Shown piece after piece: positions 25,412 to 35,080 of a stretch of DNA of 64,000 bases (position 1 is its first letter; the number at the start of each line of letters is the position of its first letter). Source of the DNA: an uncultured Lachnospiraceae bacterium (GTDB lineage: Bacteria; Bacillota; Clostridia; Lachnospirales; Lachnospiraceae); the NCBI GenBank assembly GCA_910578885.1, contig CAJTSH010000021.1, positions 1 through 64,000 of the forward strand, given 5' to 3'. A program made the position numbers and the translations under genes. The notes beneath the pieces are model-generated. The model worked only from the letters and a program-made list of their open reading frames with translations, did not search any database and was not told the DNA's origin.

Positions 25412-25760
25412 ATTTTTCCTCCTTTTTTCCATCTTTTCTTCTTTCTGGCGTGCTTCCCACACCAGATAGATTTGGAAGTTTTACTTCCAGACTTACAGCT
25501 GCGCATACTGTACAGGCACATAGTAATACAACATGCTGGATTTCAGGCGGAATCCAGCAGATTCTTTCGATATTTCCGGCTCCTCCTTCCCTCTCCAAAA
25601 ATATTTGAAATTTTGTGAAAAAAACTATTGACATTTCTATATAAATTTTTCATAATACTGTCTAGCGTGTTTATTATTATTAAACTTTGAATCAATTATT
25701 AGTTCTATTTTTCTTCCTTGGAAAAAGGACGATTTGAAACATACGGAAAGGACAAATAGC
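25412..25760. other. Gene-free stretch upstream of the polyamine operon
   Basis: This stretch holds the promoter at 25628-25656 and the leader of the regulator gene. The rest (25412-25627) shows T/C-rich sequence and a weak hairpin near 25535-25562 (CTGGATTTCAGG/GGAATCCAG region); I see no gene in it. Confidence 0.5.
25628..25656 (+). promoter_or_regulatory. Promoter of the cupin regulator-potABCD operon
   Basis: TTGACA (25628-25633), a 17-base spacer and CATAAT (25651-25656) make a near-consensus sigma-A promoter, about 100 bases before the regulator start. Confidence 0.75.
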
Positions 25761-26300
25761 ATGGATATCGGACACAGAATCAAAGAGCTTCGTATTTTTT
25801 ACGGTCTGACCCAGCAGGAACTCGCAGACCGGTTAGAATTATCCAAAGGGTTTATTTCCCAATTAGAACGAAATCTTACCTCTCCGTCTGTTGGAACGCT
25901 CTTAGATGTGATACAGATACTCGGCACCACTCCCGCAGAATTCTTTGCGGACGGGGAACCGGAACAAATTGTATTTAAACATGAGGATTATTTTGAAAAA
26001 GAAAGCGAAGAACAGCACAGCCTGATTGAATGGCTGGTTCCGAATGCGCAAAAGGATTCCATGGAGCCGGTACGGCTGACCCTAAAACCCGGTGGAATTT
26101 CCGATATCTATATGCCTCATGAAGGGGAAGAATTTGGTTATGTCTTAAAGGGGAGTATTCGGATTTATTACGGAACGAAGACCTACAATGCCAAACAAGG
26201 CGAATCCTTTTATCTGAAATCCGGCAAAAAGCATCATATTGAAAATCACGGTAAAGGTGACGCCGTTTTAATCTGGGTCACCACTCCGCCAAGTTTTTAG
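25761..26300 (+). CDS. XRE-cupin transcriptional regulator of polyamine uptake
   Basis: The 179-residue protein joins an N-terminal XRE helix-turn-helix (about residues 5-60, LTQQELADRLELSKGFISQLE) to a C-terminal cupin barrel (EEFGYVLKGSIRIYYG and the GESFYLKSGKKHHIEN strand). This is the PuuR/potABCD-linked regulator type; the cupin probably senses a polyamine or derivative. The start was set at the ATG at 25761, preceded by GAAAGGA; an in-frame TTG at 25734 lacks support. It lies 10 bases before potA, in the same operon behind a good promoter, so it likely controls its own transcript. Confidence 0.9.
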   Translation: MDIGHRIKELRIFYGLTQQELADRLELSKGFISQLERNLTSPSVGTLLDVIQILGTTPAEFFADGEPEQIVFKHEDYFEKESEEQHSLIEWLVPNAQKDSMEPVRLTLKPGGISDIYMPHEGEEFGYVLKGSIRIYYGTKTYNAKQGESFYLKSGKKHHIENHGKGDAVLIWVTTPPSF

Positions 26301-26310
26301 GAGGCATACA

Positions 26311-27384
26311 ATGGGAAAAAAATTAATTGAATTACAGAACATAAATAAGTCCTATAACGGAACGCAGATTTTAGATGATTTAAATATTTACTTTAATGAG
26401 AATAAGTTCCTGACTTTACTTGGTCCTTCCGGCTGCGGCAAGACCACGACACTCCGATTAATCGGCGGCTTTGAGACACCGGATTCCGGGCGGATTCTCT
26501 TTGACGGCAAGGATATTACAGATCTTGCTCCAAATGAGCGGAAGGTAAATACCGTATTCCAGAAATATGCTCTTTTTTCTCATATGACTATTGCGGAAAA
26601 CATCGCATTTGGTTTAAAAATCAGCAAAAAGAGCAAAGCATATATTAACGACAAGGTAAAATACGCCTTAAAGCTGGTCAATCTGGACGGCTTCGAAAAC
26701 CGTTCCGTAGATTCCTTAAGCGGCGGTCAGCAGCAGCGTATCGCCATTGCAAGGGCTATTGTAAATGAGCCTAAGGTTCTTCTTTTAGATGAACCTCTTG
26801 GAGCTCTTGACTTAAAGCTCCGACAGGATATGCAGTACGAATTGATACGTCTGAAAAATGAACTGGGAATCACCTTTATCTACGTGACCCATGATCAGGA
26901 GGAAGCCCTTACCATGTCGGATACGATCGCAGTTATGAATCAAGGTTATATCCAGCAGATCGGCTCTCCGGAAGATATCTACAATGAGCCCTGCAATGCT
27001 TTTGTTGCCGATTTTATCGGAGACAGCAATATCATTGACGGCGTAATGCTTGAAGATCGATTGGTCAGCTTCCTCGGCATTCGGCATGCCTGTGAGGACG
27101 TAGGCTTTGGACATAACCAGCCTGTAGACGTGGTCATCCGTCCTGAAGATATTGAACTGGTCGAGCCGTCTGAAGGCTTTATGGCGGGTGATATTACTTC
27201 TGTTATCTTCAAAGGCGTCCATTATGAAATTGAAGTAATAGCAAATGGATTTGAATGGCTGATCCATACGACAAAATTCTTTTCTGTCGGTGCGCATGTC
27301 GGCTTGAAGGTCATTCCGTTCAATATCCAGATTATGCACAAGCCGGAATCCAGTGATGAAAAGGCGGTGGATACAAATGAATAA
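26311..27384 (+). CDS. potA: Spermidine/putrescine ABC transporter ATPase
   Basis: The 357-residue ATPase has Walker A GPSGCGKTT (38-46), signature LSGGQQQR, Walker B VLLLDEP and the LDLKLRQDMQYEL stretch typical of PotA/MalK relatives. The C-terminal 110 residues form the TOBE regulatory domain. AGGAGG lies before the start. It is followed by potB with an 8-base overlap, and potC and potD complete the importer. Length is normal for PotA. Confidence 0.95.
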   Translation: MGKKLIELQNINKSYNGTQILDDLNIYFNENKFLTLLGPSGCGKTTTLRLIGGFETPDSGRILFDGKDITDLAPNERKVNTVFQKYALFSHMTIAENIAFGLKISKKSKAYINDKVKYALKLVNLDGFENRSVDSLSGGQQQRIAIARAIVNEPKVLLLDEPLGALDLKLRQDMQYELIRLKNELGITFIYVTHDQEEALTMSDTIAVMNQGYIQQIGSPEDIYNEPCNAFVADFIGDSNIIDGVMLEDRLVSFLGIRHACEDVGFGHNQPVDVVIRPEDIELVEPSEGFMAGDITSVIFKGVHYEIEVIANGFEWLIHTTKFFSVGAHVGLKVIPFNIQIMHKPESSDEKAVDTNE

Positions 27385-28198
27385 ATTTAGAAAGCTTTTT
27401 GCCGGTCCTTACATCGTATGGGTGATTGGATTTACGGTTCTTCCGATATTGATGATATTATACTACGCATTTACCAATGCTGACGGAGCATTAACCCTTC
27501 AAAATGTAACTGCCATTGCAGAGCCGATTCATTTCAAGGCGCTGCTGTTATCCCTTCGGCTTGCATTAGAATGTACTGTTATCTGTCTGCTGCTCTCCTA
27601 TCCGCTTGCAATGATTTTAAACGGACTAAAGATTAAGAAGCAGAGTTTTGTCGTCTTCATCTTCGTGCTTCCCATGTGGATGAACTTCATGCTGCGTATC
27701 TTAGCATGGCAGATGCTTTTATCCAACAACGGAATTATTAACTCCATTTTGCAGACGCTGGGATTCGGCGGAATTCAGATTTTGAACACTCCGACTGCCG
27801 TTGTCTTTGGCATGGTATACGACTTCCTTCCCTTTATGATTTTACCGATTTATAACTCTATGGTAAAAATCCGCAAAGATGTCATTGAGGCAGCAAGGGA
27901 TTTAGGCGCAAACAACGGAATCGTTTTTTTCCGTATTATTGTTCCCCTGACCATGCCGGGGGTTATCAGCGGTATTATTATGGTATTTGTCCCTGCGCTT
28001 ACCTCCTTTGTCATCTCCGATCTCTTGGGCGGCGGCAAAGTGCTTTTAATCGGCAATGTCATTGAGCAGTCCTTTATCAAGGGCATGAACTGGAACTTAG
28101 GCTCCGGGCTTTCTATCGTCCTGATGATATTTGTCATTGCAAGCATGGCATTTATGAACTCACACAGCAAAGAAACGGAGGGCGCTGCCGTATGGTAA
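27377..28198 (+). CDS. potB: Spermidine/putrescine ABC permease PotB
   Basis: The 273-residue permease has about six transmembrane helices and the EAA loop AARDLGANNGIVFFRIIVPLTMPG. The start at 27377 overlaps the last eight bases of potA and uses the AAGGCGGTGG site inside it; an upstream ATG at 27353 was rejected. It pairs with PotC to form the membrane channel. Confidence 0.93.
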   Translation: MNKFRKLFAGPYIVWVIGFTVLPILMILYYAFTNADGALTLQNVTAIAEPIHFKALLLSLRLALECTVICLLLSYPLAMILNGLKIKKQSFVVFIFVLPMWMNFMLRILAWQMLLSNNGIINSILQTLGFGGIQILNTPTAVVFGMVYDFLPFMILPIYNSMVKIRKDVIEAARDLGANNGIVFFRIIVPLTMPGVISGIIMVFVPALTSFVISDLLGGGKVLLIGNVIEQSFIKGMNWNLGSGLSIVLMIFVIASMAFMNSHSKETEGAAVW

Positions 28199-28983
28199 AA
28201 AAAAGTATTGAACGGATTTATCTGATTTTAATTTTTTTATTTTTATATCTTCCGATTGCCGTACTGATTGTGCTGTCCTTTAACAATTCCAAGTCAAGGG
28301 TAAGCTGGGGCGGCTTCACCTTTGACTGGTATATGAAACTGTTCCAGAGCGACCGTATTATGAACGCATTCTATACAACGATTTTCATCACTCTGGTATC
28401 GGCTGTTATATCGACCATCATCGGGACGCTGGCGGCAATCGGAATCAGCGCTATGAAGAAAAAGGGAAAAGCGATAATGCTGGGAGCTACCAATATCCCC
28501 CTTCTAAATGCGGATATCGTAACCGGAATTTCGCTGATGCTTCTCTTTGTGAAATTTACCAAACTGGGAATGTCCACCGTCCTTTTGGCGCACATAACAT
28601 TTAACATTCCTTATGTAATCTTAAATGTTCTGCCCAAATTGAACGGATTGTCCCCCAATACTTACGAAGCTGCATTAGACTTAGGCGCAACTCCCTTGTA
28701 CGCCTTTTATAAAATCGTATGGCCGGATATCCGTCCCGGCGTCTTTTCCGGATTTCTGATGGCGGTCACAATGTCCTTAGACGACTTTTCCATCACTTAT
28801 TTTACAAAGGGCGCGGGTATCAATACGCTTTCAACTATGATTTATACCGAGCTCCGCAAAGGTATCAAACCGGAAATGTATGCGTTATCTACAATACTAT
28901 TTTTAATTGCGCTGATTCTGCTTCTTCTGATGAATTACCGCTCCAGAGAAAATAAGCAGACGGTGCACATAGAAAGGAAGTAA
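28192..28983 (+). CDS. potC: Spermidine/putrescine ABC permease PotC
   Basis: The 263-residue permease has about six membrane helices and the EAA loop AALDLGATPLYAFYKIVWPDIRPG. The motif SMTLSLDDFSITYFTKG-like sequence (MSLDDFSITYF) is typical of PotC. Its start overlaps the end of potB by seven bases, so it is translationally coupled. It is followed three bases later by potD. Confidence 0.94.
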   Translation: MVKKSIERIYLILIFLFLYLPIAVLIVLSFNNSKSRVSWGGFTFDWYMKLFQSDRIMNAFYTTIFITLVSAVISTIIGTLAAIGISAMKKKGKAIMLGATNIPLLNADIVTGISLMLLFVKFTKLGMSTVLLAHITFNIPYVILNVLPKLNGLSPNTYEAALDLGATPLYAFYKIVWPDIRPGVFSGFLMAVTMSLDDFSITYFTKGAGINTLSTMIYTELRKGIKPEMYALSTILFLIALILLLLMNYRSRENKQTVHIERK

Positions 28984-28986
28984 ACA

Positions 28987-30039
28987 ATGAAAAACAAATT
29001 ATTACTGGCTCTGGCCGCCTTGACACTGGCCGCTGTTTTTAATGGCTGTGGTTCTGCCTCTTCTGACAACTCGCTGGTAGTCTTAAATTACGGAAAATAT
29101 GTCGATCCCGATGTTTTGGACGCGTTTGAAGAAGAGACCGGCATCACTGTACAATATGAAGAATATGAAAGCCCGGAAGAGATGTACACCAAATACAAAG
29201 CAGGCTCTATTGATTACGACCTTATCTGCACCTCCGACTACATGATTCAGAAATTAATTGAAGAAGACGAAGTCATCCCGATGAATTTTGACAACATTCC
29301 CGGTGTAGAAAATCTGGATAAATCCTATTTTGAATTTTCCAGAGCCTTTGACCCGGAGAACAAATATTCCATGCCATACTTCTTTGGAACTGTCGGCATC
29401 CTCTACAACACCACGATGGTAGACGCTTCCGAGGTGGACACTTGGGATGTTTTGTGGGATGAAAAATATTCCGGTCAGATTATCATGGAAAACTCGGTCC
29501 GCGATTCCTTTATGGTACCGTTAAAACGCCTTGGATATTCCTTGAATGCGACTGACGAAAACCAGCTTAATGAAGCTTTGGATATGCTGATTGAGCAAAA
29601 GCCGATGGTATATGCCTATTTTGTCGATGAATCCGAGGATGAAATGGTTGCCGGAAATGCAGCTATGGCGCTTGTTTACTCCGGAGAAGCTGCCGCTGCC
29701 CAAACCTTTAACGACGACCTTGACTACGCTGTTCCAAAAGAGGGCTCCAACATGTGGATTGACTCTTGGTTCATGCCCAAGACCTGTAAAAATCAGGAGA
29801 ATGCAGAAAAATTCTTAGACTTTTTATGCCGTGAGGACATGGCAATGAAGAATTTTGAATATGTGTACTATGCGACTCCAAATACCGCAGTCTTTAATGC
29901 GCTGGACGAGGAAACCCAGCAGGATACTACCATCTTCCCGCCGAAGGAAGTGCTGGATAACTGTGAGGTGCTTGACTGTCTGGACAGTGATGCGATTACA
30001 CTTTATAACGATTTATGGAAGAAACTGAAATCCGATTAA
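28987..30039 (+). CDS. potD: Spermidine/putrescine-binding lipoprotein PotD
   Basis: The 350-residue binding protein starts with a lipoprotein signal peptide ending in a lipobox at C21 (VFNGC), so it is anchored outside the membrane. The mature part has the PotD fold markers NYGKYVDPDVLDAFEEETG near the start and SWFMPKTCKNQENAEKFLDF near the C terminus. It delivers polyamines to PotBC. GAAAGGAAG precedes the ATG. It is the last gene of the operon; a terminator follows at 30111. Confidence 0.95.
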   Translation: MKNKLLLALAALTLAAVFNGCGSASSDNSLVVLNYGKYVDPDVLDAFEEETGITVQYEEYESPEEMYTKYKAGSIDYDLICTSDYMIQKLIEEDEVIPMNFDNIPGVENLDKSYFEFSRAFDPENKYSMPYFFGTVGILYNTTMVDASEVDTWDVLWDEKYSGQIIMENSVRDSFMVPLKRLGYSLNATDENQLNEALDMLIEQKPMVYAYFVDESEDEMVAGNAAMALVYSGEAAAAQTFNDDLDYAVPKEGSNMWIDSWFMPKTCKNQENAEKFLDFLCREDMAMKNFEYVYYATPNTAVFNALDEETQQDTTIFPPKEVLDNCEVLDCLDSDAITLYNDLWKKLKSD

Positions 30040-30110
30040 TCTATTCAAATATAAACTTTTTCTAAAGAATCGCATTTTTACTTGATTTTATGTTTTCTAC
30101 ATGATATGTT

Positions 30111-30147
30111 AAATCCACGCCGCATCTATGGCGTGGATTTCTTTTTT
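30111..30147 (+). terminator. Terminator of the pot operon
   Basis: AAATCCACGCC (30111-30121) pairs perfectly with GGCGTGGATTT (30130-30140), with an 8-base loop, followed by CTTTTTT. Confidence 0.92.
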
Positions 30148-30251
30148 ATCATTGATTATTTTCCCATTCAATACAATTCTTTTTTATTCAGAGCACAACG
30201 CTTTACATTGTATTTTCTGAAACAACTCATTTATTTCACAGGAGGTAAACT

Positions 30252-31196
30252 ATGACTTATTCCGAATTCAAACAGCTTGTACTCTCTTATTTCAAGGAAC
30301 AACTGGGACATTCTGTCAAAATTTCTATTCAACCGGTAATCAAAAACAATCACGTTACTTTTGACGGTCTGCTGATTTTAGAATCTGGCTGCAATGCTAC
30401 TCCCAGCCTGTATCTAAACTACTATTACGACAAATTAAAAAACGGTGCAGATATTGAAAGCGTTTTACGGCTGCTGCTCGACACTTACCAGAGCAATAAG
30501 CTAACGGAAAATATAGACGTCCGATTTTTTACAGAATACGAAAACGTCTCCGGTAGAATCTTATATAAGCTTATCAATGCAAGCCAGAACAAAGAGCTTT
30601 TACAGGAAATCCCGCATATTAAATTTCTGGATCTAGCAATCGTATTCTATTGCCTTGTTTCCACCAATGATGTTGGAAGCGCAACCATTCTGATACGAAA
30701 CCAGCACCTTTCCCTCTGGAATGTAACTCCTGACATGCTGCACCAACAAGCTGCTTATAATACGCCAAGACTTATGCCGCCCAAGCTGATCGATATGAAC
30801 TCGCTTCTTCAGGAATTCGCTCCTGACTTCATTGACAGCAATTCCTTTACACCTTCCCCCTTATATGTTCTTACTAATTCCGAAAAACTCTATGGTGCAG
30901 CCGCTATTCTCGACGCCAGAATCCTAAAAAATTTTTCTATTACCAAAAACAATGATTTTTACATTTTGCCCAGCAGCATCCATGAGGTTCTTCTGTTTCC
31001 CGCCAATCAGCAGTTTAATCCGGCAGAACTAAACAAAATGGTCCAAGAAGTCAACCAAACCCAGCTCTCCCGGGAAGATGTCCTCTCAGACCATGTCTAT
31101 TATTATTCCTTGCAGGAACAAAGTATCCAAATTATATCCGAACCTATTACAGATTCTACTTGCACAAGGAATCATAAAGCTGCTCATACTTCTTAG
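30252..31196 (+). CDS. DUF5688-like protein
   Basis: The 314-residue cytosolic protein resembles DUF5688 proteins, a family abundant in multiple copies in Lachnospiraceae. Typical features are the opening (FKQLVLSYFKEQLG), the LYLNYYYDKLKNG segment and the later VLTNSEKLYGAAAILD stretch. No catalytic motif is known. ACAGGAGG lies just before the ATG. Its last 41 bases overlap the 3' end of glgA on the opposite strand (31156-31196), so transcription of the two converges. Function unknown. Confidence 0.8.
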   Translation: MTYSEFKQLVLSYFKEQLGHSVKISIQPVIKNNHVTFDGLLILESGCNATPSLYLNYYYDKLKNGADIESVLRLLLDTYQSNKLTENIDVRFFTEYENVSGRILYKLINASQNKELLQEIPHIKFLDLAIVFYCLVSTNDVGSATILIRNQHLSLWNVTPDMLHQQAAYNTPRLMPPKLIDMNSLLQEFAPDFIDSNSFTPSPLYVLTNSEKLYGAAAILDARILKNFSITKNNDFYILPSSIHEVLLFPANQQFNPAELNKMVQEVNQTQLSREDVLSDHVYYYSLQEQSIQIISEPITDSTCTRNHKAAHTS

Positions 31197-32601
31197 CAGA
31201 AGAAGTCCATGAATAATCCTGCTTCATTCCCCTTGCCGCAATCTGATTCCATTCCGCCCTGTGATTACGGAAGATGTTTAATGCATACAGAATCGTATCT
31301 CTCATCTCATGCGCATTATAGTTTGCAAAGCTAAATCCTGTACCGATATGTTCATATTCATTATAAGCAATCACCGTATCCTTCAGACCTCCAGTCTCCC
31401 TGACAATCGGCACTGTCCCATACCGGAAGCTGATAAGCTGGCTCAGACCGCAAGGTTCGAACTGAGACGGCATCAAAAATGCATCACAGGAAGCATATAT
31501 CTTATGTGCCAGCTCTTCCGAATAACGGTTATTTGCAGAAATACTCTTAGGATATTTCCCGGCAAAATACTGGAACATGCTCTCGTATCGTTCCTCTCCG
31601 GTCCCGAGCACGACAAACTGCATTCTGCCATCGCATAGCAGGGAATCCATCATATATTCCACCAATGCGAAGCCCTTTTGCTCCGTCATTCTTGATACGA
31701 TTCCGATTAACATGACGCTATCATCGCACTCTAATCCAAGCTTCCGCTGTAACGCCTGTTTATTTTTCGACTTTCCATTGACAAAATCCTTCTCACTATA
31801 GCGATAGGATATCTTATCATCCGTCTGTGGATTATATTCCTCATAGTCTATTCCATTTACAATGCCATACAGTTTGTCCCTGCATTGCAGCATTACCCCG
31901 TCCAGACCTTCTCCGCCGCCGACTGTCGTAATCTCACGGGCATATGTCTCACTGACCGTCGTAACGATATCCGAATAGAGCACGCCTCCCTTCAGGTAAT
32001 TGGATTCTCCATAGGATTCCAATATCTTCGGCGTAAACAGCTCTTCCGGGAGTCCGGTGATATCCTTGACTGCTTTGAGCTTCCACCGTCCCTGGAACTT
32101 CATATTATGTATCGTATAGACGGTACGCATATTCTGGTAATACGCCTTGTCCTTATAAAGCGTATTCAAATAAACGGATATTAGTCCCGTCTGCCAGTCA
32201 TGGCAATGTACAATATCCGGACAAAAATCTACAAACGGCAGCGCTTCAATTACTGCTTTCGAAAAGAATGCAAACTTCTCTACATCCTCATAAATATTAT
32301 TGTAAGGTCCTTCCCCTGCAAAGTAGAATTCATTATCAAGCAAATAGTAAATAATTCCTTCGTACTGTGTCGAAAAAATCCCCACATACTGCTTTCTCCA
32401 TCCCAGATCCAGATAGAAATGCGACTCAAATTTCATCTTTTCTTTCCATTCCTCCGGGATACACAGATATTTCGGTAAAATTACCCGTACATCATACTTC
32501 TTCTTATCAAAATATTTCGGCAGTGCACCGGCTACATCTGCCAGTCCGCCAGTCTTAATATACGGAACTGCCTCTGATGTTACAAATAAAATTTTCTTCA
32601 T
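31156..32601 (-). CDS. glgA: Glycogen synthase
   Basis: The 481-residue GT5 enzyme adds glucose from ADP-glucose to growing alpha-1,4-glucan. The N-terminal KTGGLADV motif, the HCHDWQTGL segment and the C-terminal MPSQFEPCGLSQL donor-binding region are present. The start at 32601 (MKKILFVTSEAVPY) has GGGAG upstream; the longer frame to 32646 adds an atypical stretch. glgC, glgD, glgP and glgB are not in the window, so the gene stands apart. The 3' end overlaps the DUF5688 gene convergently. Confidence 0.95.
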   Translation of the reverse strand: MKKILFVTSEAVPYIKTGGLADVAGALPKYFDKKKYDVRVILPKYLCIPEEWKEKMKFESHFYLDLGWRKQYVGIFSTQYEGIIYYLLDNEFYFAGEGPYNNIYEDVEKFAFFSKAVIEALPFVDFCPDIVHCHDWQTGLISVYLNTLYKDKAYYQNMRTVYTIHNMKFQGRWKLKAVKDITGLPEELFTPKILESYGESNYLKGGVLYSDIVTTVSETYAREITTVGGGEGLDGVMLQCRDKLYGIVNGIDYEEYNPQTDDKISYRYSEKDFVNGKSKNKQALQRKLGLECDDSVMLIGIVSRMTEQKGFALVEYMMDSLLCDGRMQFVVLGTGEERYESMFQYFAGKYPKSISANNRYSEELAHKIYASCDAFLMPSQFEPCGLSQLISFRYGTVPIVRETGGLKDTVIAYNEYEHIGTGFSFANYNAHEMRDTILYALNIFRNHRAEWNQIAARGMKQDYSWTSSAKKYEQLYDSLCK

Positions 32602-32727
32602 ACTAAATCTCCCAATAATAACCCTGATCTGATACCGGATATACACACATTACCCAGAATCCAACACTCATTTACATATATATCTAAAGTCATTATACAA
32701 CAATATCAAGGGTTATGGAAGAAAATT

Positions 32728-33528
32728 TTACAGATTCATCTTATATTCCAGTCTTATCTTATCCGCAATTAAAGCAATGAACTCTGAATTCGTCGGTTTT
32801 CCCTTTCCGTTATTGATTGTATAACCAAAAAGCGCATCTATCGTGTCCATCTTGCCTCTGCTCCATGCCACTTCAATTGCATGGCGGATTGCACGCTCCA
32901 CACGGCTTGAAGTCGTCTGATACTTCTTGGCAATTGTAGGATATAAAATCTTGGTAATAGAATTCAACATATCAATGTCATTTACTGACATGATAATAGC
33001 CTCTCTTAAATACTGATATCCCTTAATATGTGCAGGAACACCAATTTCATGTATAATATTTGTCACTTCACTCTCCAGATTCAATTCCAACTGTTCTCTG
33101 GATTTTTCGTAGGCATTCACCTTTCGCGCCTGCTCTTTCTTCACCTCATTCCTGTCTCTGACACGCTTGATCCGATTGATTACCATATCATTATCAAAGG
33201 GCTTCATAATAAAATATTCTGCCCCAAGCTCAAAAGCGTCTTCCGTAATTTTCTCCTGACCGATTGCACTTATCATAATAAACGCAGGCTGCTTCTTAAT
33301 TCCCTTATCGTTATTTACTTTATTCAGAACACCAAGTCCGTCTAACTTCGGCATGACAATATCCAGCAAAACAACATCCGGTTCTTTCTTTTTTATGATT
33401 TCGTATGCTTCTTCTCCATCTTTCGCAGTGCCTACCACCTGTAATTCTCCGTCACTTTTGACGATTTCTCCTAAAAGCCGTACCATTCGTTCATTATCAT
33501 CCGCAATTGCCACACTCAACTTCTCCAT
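32728..33528 (-). CDS. spo0A: Sporulation master regulator Spo0A
   Basis: A 266-residue response regulator. The receiver domain has the acidic pair D10-D11 and the phosphoacceptor D56 in LLDIVMP; the C-terminal domain (from about residue 150) carries the Spo0A DNA-binding region with ITKILYPTIAKKYQTTSSRVERAIRHAIEVAW. It decides entry into sporulation. It follows spoIVB on the same strand, the conserved order in Bacilli and Clostridia, with 186 bases between the genes that include Spo0A-box-like sequence, suggesting its own promoter and autoregulation. Preceded by AGGAGG. Confidence 0.98.
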   Translation of the reverse strand: MEKLSVAIADDNERMVRLLGEIVKSDGELQVVGTAKDGEEAYEIIKKKEPDVVLLDIVMPKLDGLGVLNKVNNDKGIKKQPAFIMISAIGQEKITEDAFELGAEYFIMKPFDNDMVINRIKRVRDRNEVKKEQARKVNAYEKSREQLELNLESEVTNIIHEIGVPAHIKGYQYLREAIIMSVNDIDMLNSITKILYPTIAKKYQTTSSRVERAIRHAIEVAWSRGKMDTIDALFGYTINNGKGKPTNSEFIALIADKIRLEYKMNL

Positions 33529-33684
33529 GCTAACCTCCTGATGTTTTCAATTGTTGCTTCTTATCATACGAAAAGACTTCTTTTGTCCCATAATGACATC
33601 CTACAACCTTTTTCGAATTAAAGCAATACACATTCTACTCGAAAATACTTGTTTCGTGCACTTCGTATCATACTGGTTTGGCCG

Positions 33685-33708
33685 GACAATATTTTGTCGA
33701 ATATTGTC
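33685..33708. promoter_or_regulatory. Spo0A-box-like site and inverted repeat upstream of spo0A
   Basis: TTTTGTCGAA (33692-33701) matches the Spo0A box core TGTCGAA, and a second ATTGTCG follows at 33703-33709. The same bases form a 9-bp inverted repeat, GACAATATT (33685-33693) with AATATTGTC (33700-33708). It lies just past the spoIVB stop and about 160 bases before spo0A. No T run follows on the minus strand, so a regulatory role is more likely than termination. Confidence 0.5.
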
Positions 33709-33714
33709 GTTAAC

Positions 33715-34986
33715 TCACAAATTGTTTTCCAACATGTCTTCTATAAATATTCCATAGCCCTTTTTGGAATTCTGTATAAAGACATGGGTCACTGCTCCGA
33801 TGATTTTTCCATTCTGTAAAATCGGGGAACCAGACATCCCCTGAACAATTCCGCCCGTTTTCTCTAAAAGTTCTTCATCTGTCACCTCAAACATGATTTC
33901 CCGATATTCTTCATCCCTCTGGTAATCCACCTCCGTAATATTGATAGCATAACGCTTTACTTCGCCGTCTACCGAACTTAAGATTTCTGCCTGGCCCATT
34001 TCAATTTCCTGCTTATACCCGACCGGAACACGCTCGGCTTGCCTTAGCGCATCTGTCATTCCCTGCAGGCTTCCATATATTCCGGCACTCGTATTTTTAT
34101 CAATGCTGCCCAGACATTCTTCACCGTAATTGATGACCCCAGTCAGTTCTCCCGGCGTACCGCTTTCTCCCTTTACGACTCCCACGATGCTGCTCTCAAA
34201 CAAAAGTCCCGATTTCAAGCTCAGCATGGTTCCCGTATCCGCATCGCTGACTCCGTGTCCCAATGCGCCATATTCCATTTTCTCCGTTACATACGTCAGC
34301 GTTCCAATTCCAGCCAGATCATCCCTGACCCACAGACCAATTTTATAGCCGCCTTCTTCGCTTTCGACCGGCTCCACTGCAACCTCTATCAGCTCACCTT
34401 CTCTTAAAATCTTTAAAATAATTCTTTTTCCCTCACAGTTGTCTACGCTCTCAATCAACTGTTCTTTGCTTTCAATCACGATTCCATTTACTTCCCGGAT
34501 ATAATCTCCGCTTTTCACTAAATTCTCAGACGGTGATACAACATCTCCATGAAGATTTGTCACATTTCCTGTACCGATTACCAAGACTCCATCCGTTTCC
34601 ACATAAATTCCAACCGGAATGCCGCCAGGCAGGATACTTCTCTCCTCTACAACCTGTGCATTCACTTCCTTGATAGGAATGAAACCAAACAGCTTACAGC
34701 TATAGGTCAGACTGTTATTTTCAATCTGGACATCATCTCTTGAGCCATTTCGGTAAGAACTGATATTGCCGGAAGTCTCCCTCGTTTCTCCGCTGTTTTC
34801 CGTAAATACTACTGGCAGCGGAAGGTTAATCTCCTCCCCGCTCTGATTGATATATACCTTATCCGGAATGGACGAAACCAGAGTAATGTATGCAAATGCA
34901 ATCACTCCCACCATTGCCGCTCCCATGAATCTCGGAGCTTTTTTTTGAAACCACCGGAATAAATGTATTTTCTTTTTCAAGCCCAT
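33715..34986 (-). CDS. spoIVB: SpoIVB serine peptidase
   Basis: The 423-residue protein is secreted by the forespore into the intermembrane space, where it triggers processing of pro-sigma-K. A single N-terminal membrane anchor (about residues 19-40) is followed by a PDZ domain (near VSPSENLVKSGDYIREVNG) and the S55 peptidase domain with catalytic His in GHGVSD and Ser in GMSGSPI. The start was set at 34986, with AAGGAGG four bases away; the longer frame adds an implausible N terminus. It lies between recN and spo0A in the conserved order. A forespore promoter is expected upstream, within the 94-base gap to recN, but I could not define it. Confidence 0.96.
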   Translation of the reverse strand: MGLKKKIHLFRWFQKKAPRFMGAAMVGVIAFAYITLVSSIPDKVYINQSGEEINLPLPVVFTENSGETRETSGNISSYRNGSRDDVQIENNSLTYSCKLFGFIPIKEVNAQVVEERSILPGGIPVGIYVETDGVLVIGTGNVTNLHGDVVSPSENLVKSGDYIREVNGIVIESKEQLIESVDNCEGKRIILKILREGELIEVAVEPVESEEGGYKIGLWVRDDLAGIGTLTYVTEKMEYGALGHGVSDADTGTMLSLKSGLLFESSIVGVVKGESGTPGELTGVINYGEECLGSIDKNTSAGIYGSLQGMTDALRQAERVPVGYKQEIEMGQAEILSSVDGEVKRYAINITEVDYQRDEEYREIMFEVTDEELLEKTGGIVQGMSGSPILQNGKIIGAVTHVFIQNSKKGYGIFIEDMLENNL

Positions 34987-35080
34987 ACGCCTCCTTAGTT
35001 TTTTAATAATAATCGTGCATAACAAAAAAGAGATACAAACCGTATCTCCTTTTAGTATGTAACAATCTGCCATTTTCAAT

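Noticed and set aside
26812..27339. 175-residue minus-strand frame inside potA
   Set aside because: It mirrors the potA coding sequence; potA has clear motifs and the mirrored protein has none.
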